NCBI RefSeq assembly: GCF_029852145.1
Contig: NC_079974.1
Span: 22,174,082-22,238,081 of the forward strand
DNA length: 64,000 nt
Reading direction: 5' to 3'
Source of the DNA: Microplitis mediator
Lineage: Eukaryota > Arthropoda > Insecta > Hymenoptera > Braconidae
In this document: piece by piece, positions 59,001 to 64,000 of the stretch
How positions within the stretch are numbered: position 1 is the stretch's first letter
How the letters are laid out: every line of letters starts with the position of its first letter
Position numbers and translations under genes: made by a program
Notes under the pieces: generated by a model
The model's database searches: none
The model's input: the letters and a program-made list of their open reading frames with translations, nothing else
What the model was told of the DNA's origin: nothing

Positions 59001-59983
59001 TAAATTTTGTTGGCTAAAATTAATTCAACAAATTTTGTTTAACCCCCAATTGATATCAATTATAAATAATTTTTTGAAAATTCTATACCTCAACGAAATT
59101 ACGACTACGTCGTCCTTTTTTTAATTAAGGTTTTGATTTTTTTTTAATTAATTAATAAAATTTTAATACGGTTATGACAGTTAAAAGTCATAGTATATTT
59201 TTAAAAAGTGGGGGGGGGCACTGTCTGAGAATGTTCTTAACTCAAAAAATTGTTTTTTTTTGTTTTTCCCAGAAAGATTAGCCGTTATTATCAGAGATGA
59301 AGAGTTGAGGTGGCGGCGTTTAGATCAAGGGCACGATCTTGGTGCAGAACGTCGTGCTTATCAATCACATGTTGATAGCAGGATAATAAATTTTCAACGT
59401 GCGCTAGACAATGAAAGGTTTAAATTATTATGATTATTATGATTATTGTTATCATTATTATTAGTATTATTACTATTATTAGTACACTGTAAAAAGAGCG
59501 GTGTTAAAAATGGACTTATTTTAACTCCGCCCGGTGTTAAAATTAAATTACACCGGTGTAGGAGGAGTAATTCACCGGGGTTAAAAATACCGGTATTAAA
59601 TCGGGGTAGCCGGTGTAAAAGCGGAGTAAAATCGGTGTAAAAGCGGAGTAATACCGGTGTAAAAGCAGGGTAAACTGCGTCCGCTTGGAGTATTAACTTT
59701 AAAGATTATAAAACACAAAAAATGTCAGTTCTCTATGAAAATTAATAAAAAATATCATTTATTAACAAGTATAGTGATCGAATAAGTAAAAATATTCACA
59801 AAATAAAATATTTTAACACCGGTAAAGAATATCTACACCGGCGGCGGCGTTATTTTAACACCGGTCTAGAATATTTACACCGGTGGCGGCGTTATTTTCA
59901 CACCGCTTTCGGGGGTAAATTTAACACCAATAATTTTAACACCTACACCGCTTGGACTTACCCCGGTGATTTTTTACAGTGTA

Positions 59984-60051
<68 letters not shown>

Positions 60052-61147
60052 TTTGTTATAGGATTACAGTTGTTGAATTCCTACATTCCATAATGTTACA
60101 AAGAGTGGAAGTCGCAATTATGGACGCAAATATTCGGCTTAATGGTAAATAATTATCAATTTTCGGATTATTTTTATAAAAATAAATAAATGTATAAACA
60201 ATATAAACATATATGTGCATTTTATGGCTAATATAGATGAGAATTTCGACTCTGAAGATGAAATGCCTCGCCTGCAGGATTTGGAGGACCCCATAAACGC
60301 TGCCATTATTCCAGAAAATCCATTACCTCCAGCACGGAATCCCCGACGACGCTTCCGAAGACAAGGTGTTGGTGCTAATGGGCAAAATATGAATCAAGTT
60401 CAAGGAGGAGCTGCTGGACACGACGTTCCGCAAAATGTTCGCCAGCCACGTGGGAGACCACGCAATCAAAATGCAGTCCCAGATCCTATTATTCCCATCG
60501 TCATCGATATCCATCAGGAAGGTAACAAAGTCTTTGATTTACGCGGGTTTCATATTTGCTATAAAGTAAAAGACCTAGCATTTGATTAGGGAACTATGGT
60601 ACTTGATCACTTCCTGTATTTGTACTCTCTTAAAATGAACCAATGAAATTTCACTGATTCTCCAGTGGAATCCACTGATTCATTTTAAGAGAGTATATCT
60701 AAATTCAGTAAATTTGATTGAATACAGGTATACCAATTTAGAGTAGTCAGTTACTGAGTCGCTTACCGTACTTTCTGAAATTCATTGAAATAAATAATAT
60801 TTATTATGTTAATTTTTTTTTCAACAGAAATTGAAGAATTACCAGCTGAAGTACTCGATGATGCAGGTGGAATAGAACCTGTGGATGGTCCTCGTGGAAT
60901 CTATGAACAGATTGAAATAATCAACTTCGATGGCGATGAAGTTGCTGAAGAAGATGATATGACTTGTGTCATTTGTCTCATTAATCGTCCGAAGATGGCT
61001 GTCGTCCCGTGTAATCACATTTGCCTATGTCTTCGCTGTAACTTTGGTCGGGAATTACAGGATGCTGAGAATTTGATGAGAAATCAATTTTATCGACCTG
61101 TGTGTCCTTTATGTCGAGGCCCATTCAGATCAGCAAGACAAACGTAA
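56010..61147 (+). CDS. FLYWCH zinc finger + MULE transposase + RING finger protein (9 exons, one frameshift)
   Basis: Exons: 55983-56321, 56699-56957, 57404-57466, 57722-57925, 58272-58593, 59273-59417, 60062-60144, 60237-60521 and 60828-61147, all GT/AG and phase-consistent; about 663 aa from ATG 56010. Exon 1 is a FLYWCH zinc finger (LRFLHDGHIYHHD...YVC...C.A...GTH). Exons 2-5 are a Mutator-like (MULE) transposase with FIDGTF (D), SGDFERA (D), a C..H motif (GCWFHF) and RTNNVAEAFNR (E). Exon 8 is disordered and Arg/Pro-rich. Exon 9 is a C3HC4 RING (CVIC, CNHICLCLRC, CPLC). Exon 1 contains one extra T in a T5 run (56198-56202): the downstream frame HAPRFTAQELRRQQ is the one that fits the family and the next exon. 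Either a recent pseudogene, a read error, or a polymorphism. Upstream exons are possible. Confidence 0.8.
58755..59245. mobile_element. MITE with CATTCTCAGA ends in MULE-gene intron 5
   Basis: Ends GGCCATTCTCAGATAGTGCC and GCACTGTCTGAGAATG are inverted, with inner pairs TGACTTTTAACTGTCATA and TATGACTTTTAACTG-type arms, and the phrase TTGATATCAATTGGGAG near the centre. A second copy is at 61206-61640, just past the last exon. Confidence 0.72.
59485..59981. mobile_element. TA-flanked element with CACTGTAAAAA ends in MULE-gene intron 6
   Basis: Ends CACTGTAAAAAGAGCGG and GGTGATTTTTTACAGTG are inverted and flanked by TA. The interior is made of GGTGTAAAA, CCGGTGTAAA and GCGGAGTAAA repeats. It shares ends but not interior with 33746-34431. 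An ATT microsatellite follows (59987-60050). Confidence 0.75.
60622..60700. repeat. 75-bp hairpin repeat (TACTCTCTTAAAATGAA)
   Basis: TACTCTCTTAAAATGAACCA faces TTCATTTTAAGAGAGTA across AGTG-rich DNA. A related, longer copy with CAGTGAAATTTCACTG begins at 56327. Both lie in introns of the same gene. Confidence 0.7.
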
Positions 61148-61205
61148 TATATTAAAACAATAAAATAAATATAAATTTGGTTTTTACATCGTTTTATAGA
61201 AGCAT

Positions 61206-61640
61206 TAGTTTTTAAGAGTATTCTCTGACAGTACCCCCCACTTTTACAAATATGCAATGACTTTTAATTCTCACAACCGTAATAAAATTTAATTAATTCA
61301 TTAAAAAAAAAAATTAAAACATCAATCGAAATAAGGATAACTTAAAAGTAATTTCGCCGAGATATAGAATTTGAAAAAAATTACTTACAGTTGATATTAA
61401 TTATAGGAGTTGAACGAAATTTGTTAAATAAATTTTCGTTTAACTCTCAATTGATATCAACTGTAAATAATTTGTTTTTAATTCTATATCTCGGAAAAAT
61501 TACGATACGTTGTCCTTTTTTCAATTGCAGTTTCAATTTATTTTTTTAAATTCATTAATTAAATTTAGATACGCTTTGACAGTTGAAAATCATTGCAAAT
61601 TTTTAAAAAGTGAGGGGTATTTTCTGAGAATGGCCTGAAT
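61206..61640. mobile_element. MITE with CATTCTCAGA-type ends, second copy
   Basis: Ends AGTATTCTCTGACAGTACCC and GGGGTATTTTCTGAGAATGG are inverted. The arms and centre (CAGTTGATATTAATTATAGGAG) match 58755-59245. It lies 60 bp past the stop of the RING exon, so it may be within the 3' UTR. Confidence 0.72.
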
Positions 61641-62562
61641 TAATGTTGCGACATAAACTGTAGACAGTTTAAAAAATGATCGGAGAGGAGTGTAAACGAA
61701 AAAAAAAACTAAATAATTTTTATTGTTTCGTTAATTTTTTAATATTTTAATATATTTATAAAATTTGAACTTTAAAATAACTAATTAGTGGTAAGAATTA
61801 AAAAAAAAAAAATTATTTTTATTCAATACTTGTACTCTGCAAATAGCATGAAAATTTAAAAAAATTGACTTATTAATAAGCTGTATGTTTAATTGTTTGT
61901 AAACAATTTTTGTTTTTTATTATTTAGGGCATATACGTAATACTTTTAAATAATTGTGAAAAATAATATGTACTTCAGTTCTTTTAATAACTAAGGGAAT
62001 TATAAAACTATGTATCTCCACTTTTAAAATAAGACTAATGATTTTTGATTGTCATAAAAGTATTAGAAATTTTTTTTTTATTTATTTATTTTTCTTTAAG
62101 AACTACTTTTAGATCTTAAGTCGTAAGGGTTGCAAGAAAAATAAATAAATGAAGAAAATTTTAATACGATTCTGACGGTTTATGATCATTAGATATTGTG
62201 GAAAATTGAGGGATACTCTATTTAAATTTCTTCATGCTTCATTACTTACAAAAAAAATAAATTTTATCAAATTCATTTAAAATTCAGAAATTTTTTTTTT
62301 CACTTTTTTTAGGGGGTACCCGATTTTAGCCGCAAAAATAAAAAATTATTGTTTTCAACGGCAACAAAAAATTTTTTCTATTTACTTTGATTATCATTTA
62401 AAAAAAAAAAAATATTTGGCGTCTTTGAGTCACAAGGAGGAAAAGGTAAGTTTTATTTCATAATAGTAATTATAAAGTAATTAAGTAATAGATTAAGTTT
62501 ATTAATTATTTATGTCAGTGATATTGAGTGAATGAAATTAAAAAAATTGTTTTTATTGGCAG
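61641..62562. other. gene-free AT-rich DNA with a MITE remnant
   Basis: No exon that I can support. About 62270-62445 is a reverse, end-less copy of the element at 46500-46836. Confidence 0.5.
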
Positions 62563-62728
62563 AAGTATAAAGTAGAACGTAGTTTTGCTACAAAAGATCA
62601 CACTGCCAGTATTGGGACAGTATCATCTAGGAAAAATTATTTGGCATCAGGAGCTGCTGATGATTGTATAAATCTTTATGATATGAAAAGTCGTACGGAA
62701 TTTGGAAAATTGATTGTCCATCACAACG
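62563..62728 (+). pseudogene. orphan WD40 exon, PAK1IP1-like
   Basis: Flanked by an acceptor (TTGGCAG) and a donor (GTAATT), this 166-bp exon reads SFATKDHTASIGTVSSRKNY followed by LASGAADDCINLYDMKSR. That is one WD40 repeat (H-TASI ... LASG..D..I.LYD), with the LYD(M/L)K.R.E.G.L..H pattern of PAK1IP1/Mak11-type ribosome-biogenesis proteins. No start exon is visible upstream in the window, and the next exon is not seen before 64000. It may be an internal exon of a gene running out of the window, or a captured fragment. Confidence 0.45.
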
Positions 62729-62761
62729 GTAATTAATCAATCAATTTATTTACGAGTGTGA

Positions 62762-62925
62762 TTAGCGCACGTACTTTCGATGGTTTTTTTTTAATACTTG
62801 TTTATTGGTCTTGCATTTTTTGGTGTGGCTGGCCCACGAATTTTTTGTTTCAAAGGTTTTTGGACACTGATTGCATGCAAAAACTCTAAAAATCTCTTGG
62901 AGTCGTGGTAGTGGTATTGGTAATT
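62762..62925 (-). CDS. orphan terminal exon with a C2HC zinc finger
   Basis: On the - strand, an acceptor (TTTTTTTTTTCCAG) is followed by ELPIPLPRLQEIF and then FACNQCPKTFETKNSWASH with KKC, i.e. C-x2-C-x12-H-x4-C, and a basic tail to TAA. Single-finger terminal exons of this kind are typical of BTB genes with many alternative last exons (for example lola-type loci). The common 5' exons would lie to the right of the window. Not recognised further. Confidence 0.42.
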
Positions 62926-63081
62926 CTGGAAAAAAAAAAATTTTTTTCAATTTTAAATTTTATTATTGTTATATTAATTATTTTATACACTTATCATCCT
63001 CCACCGACACGAAACAATCACAAAAGACAACAATCACAAAAGACAACTATTATTTATTTAATTATATTTATTTATTTAGAT

Positions 63082-63386
63082 GCGGCTGAGGCAGCCGTTC
63101 GGCACACGCGTGGGTCGGGCGATCACCGAAGTTAAGTAGCATTGAGCATGGCCACTACTTGGCTGGGTGACCGTTTAGCCACGCGTTGGGTTTGAACGAA
63201 GGTCTCTGATCGTTAGGCGCGGGATGAAGATCCAGTGATCGGTAAAATGGGAATTTTATCGATCACTGGAGCTTCACCCAAACCGAAACTGTACTGGCTA
63301 GGTTTTCTCTGTGGTTTCCCTACGCCACTACACCTTCATTGCACAAGGAAGGTTGTAGGGCATCACCGTAATGATGCAGTGCAGTA
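63082..63386 (+). mobile_element. 5S-rRNA-derived SINE with 9-bp target duplication
   Basis: The body starts GCGGCTGAGGCAGCCG. The head contains 5S internal promoter sequences: GATCACCGAAGTTAAGTAGC (box A region) and GGCTGGGTGACCG (box C region). A hairpin (CCAGTGATCG against CGATCACTGG) and a non-5S tail (TTGCACAAGGAAGGTTGTAG) follow. The body is flanked by TATTTAGAT on both sides (63073-63081 and 63387-63395). Class SINE3 (5S-headed, Pol III) by structure. Confidence 0.8.
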
Positions 63387-63395
63387 TATTTAGAT

Positions 63396-64000
63396 ACAAT
63401 TATTAGTGATAGTAACTAAATTAATTGTCAAAATATTCAAAATAATTTTGCATTCTTCCAACATAATAAGTCTGCTAATTTGGTCAGTCAAAGTAAGGGT
63501 CAGTTTTTCATATCGGGTTTGAATTACAAACGAGTTGCGTTATGAATCAGTCGACATATTTCTATAGAAGACATTACCCTCCATGACTACGAAAATGATC
63601 ATGTACACACATACGCTTATAAAGTAGGGGAAGTTGAGTACGGCGGTTGACTTCTAAGCAGAAGTGGGGGTACATTCTTAGATTTATGTTCCCCTACACC
63701 CCCGTAAGCAGGTTTATAACGCAACTAGACTGTAATATTACCAGTATATATATACCAGCAATAATAATTTGTACCCAGTTTCAAAAACTGGCCCTAATAA
63801 TAATTTTTTAGCGGGCCATTGGTACTGGGGGTAATTGTGCTGAGGCAGATGTGAATCTGGATCCGCGTACCAGCCTGAAACAAAAATCATTATCATTAGT
63901 AATTATTAATGTTAATTAATGACAGTAATTTAGACAATCCTATGTAAATAAACTTATTTATAATTAATTAGTACAGATTATTTAATGATATATAACAGTC
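63396..64000. other. no feature recognised to the window end
   Basis: About 600 bp with no supportable exon. Short GC-richer pieces (for example GTAGGGGAAGTTGAGTACGG near 63627 and CTACACCCCCGTAAGCAGG near 63694) hint at further repeats but have no partner in the window. Confidence 0.4.

Noticed and set aside
62420..62445. A short exon ending in AAG before GTAAG, upstream of the WD40 exon
   Set aside because: The stretch is part of a MITE copy also present at 46500-46680, so the splice-site match is accidental.
53500..63000. Terminal inverted repeats that would make the FLYWCH-MULE-RING gene a complete transposon
   Set aside because: I searched the flanks by eye and found only unrelated MITEs; an 8-10 bp target duplication could not be identified.
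63082..63200. A functional 5S rRNA gene
   Set aside because: Both ends differ from 5S, the sequence continues into a non-5S tail, and the whole is bounded by a target duplication.
1..64000. CRISPR array, tRNA genes, bacterial operons
   Set aside because: No regular spacer-repeat pattern, no cloverleaf with box A/B, and all genes have introns or poly(A) features of an animal genome.

Overview
The window looks like AT-rich nuclear DNA from an insect, most probably a parasitoid wasp (Hymenoptera, perhaps Braconidae). The basis is a pipsqueak-type BTB/psq gene with large introns, spliced HINT3 and ENOSF1 genes, a cluster of ankyrin proteins with a C-terminal PRANC-like end (a combination known from parasitoid wasps, some of their symbionts and poxviruses), and a high load of short DNA transposons. 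The order is an inference; I could not run a search.

Layout. (1) 1-22 kb: 3' part of a pipsqueak (psq) gene on the + strand. The window opens inside the BTB-domain exon (2-139). A 14 kb intron holds repeats and a candidate internal promoter with a first exon. Exons from 14153 to 20977 encode the linker and four psq DNA-binding motifs. (2) 22-26 kb: gene-free DNA with several DNA transposons, two of them hAT-like foldback elements. (3) 26.3-27.6 kb: HINT3-like HIT-family gene (+), four exons. (4) 27.7-46.2 kb: ENOSF1 (-), six exons, 444 aa, at 42695-46213. A second copy of only its last exon lies next to HINT3 at 27913-28211. Between the two copies sits a roughly 14 kb island with three intronless ankyrin/PRANC-like genes (ANK-A, -B, -C, all -) and one signal-peptide exon of a small secreted protein. 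(5) 47.3-53.2 kb: two more ankyrin/PRANC-like genes (ANK-D +, ANK-E -) in a tail-to-tail inverted duplication. Its spacer holds a small lysine-rich gene resembling SMKR1. (6) 55.9-61.1 kb: nine-exon gene for a FLYWCH zinc finger + MULE transposase + RING finger protein, with one apparent 1-nt frameshift in exon 1. (7) 62.5-64 kb: two orphan exons (WD40/PAK1IP1-like and a C2HC zinc finger) and a 5S-rRNA-derived SINE with a perfect 9-bp target duplication.

How the parts relate. psq, HINT3 and ENOSF1 look like ordinary host genes. HINT3 and ENOSF1 were probably tail-to-tail neighbours before the ankyrin island came between them, since the island is bracketed by direct copies of the ENOSF1 end. 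All five ankyrin genes share a start region with a CACGTG E-box 66-72 bp upstream of the ATG. They look like a recent, still recombining family. The FLYWCH-MULE-RING gene is the most unusual single protein: it joins a transposase with D, D and E residues in place to a complete RING finger.
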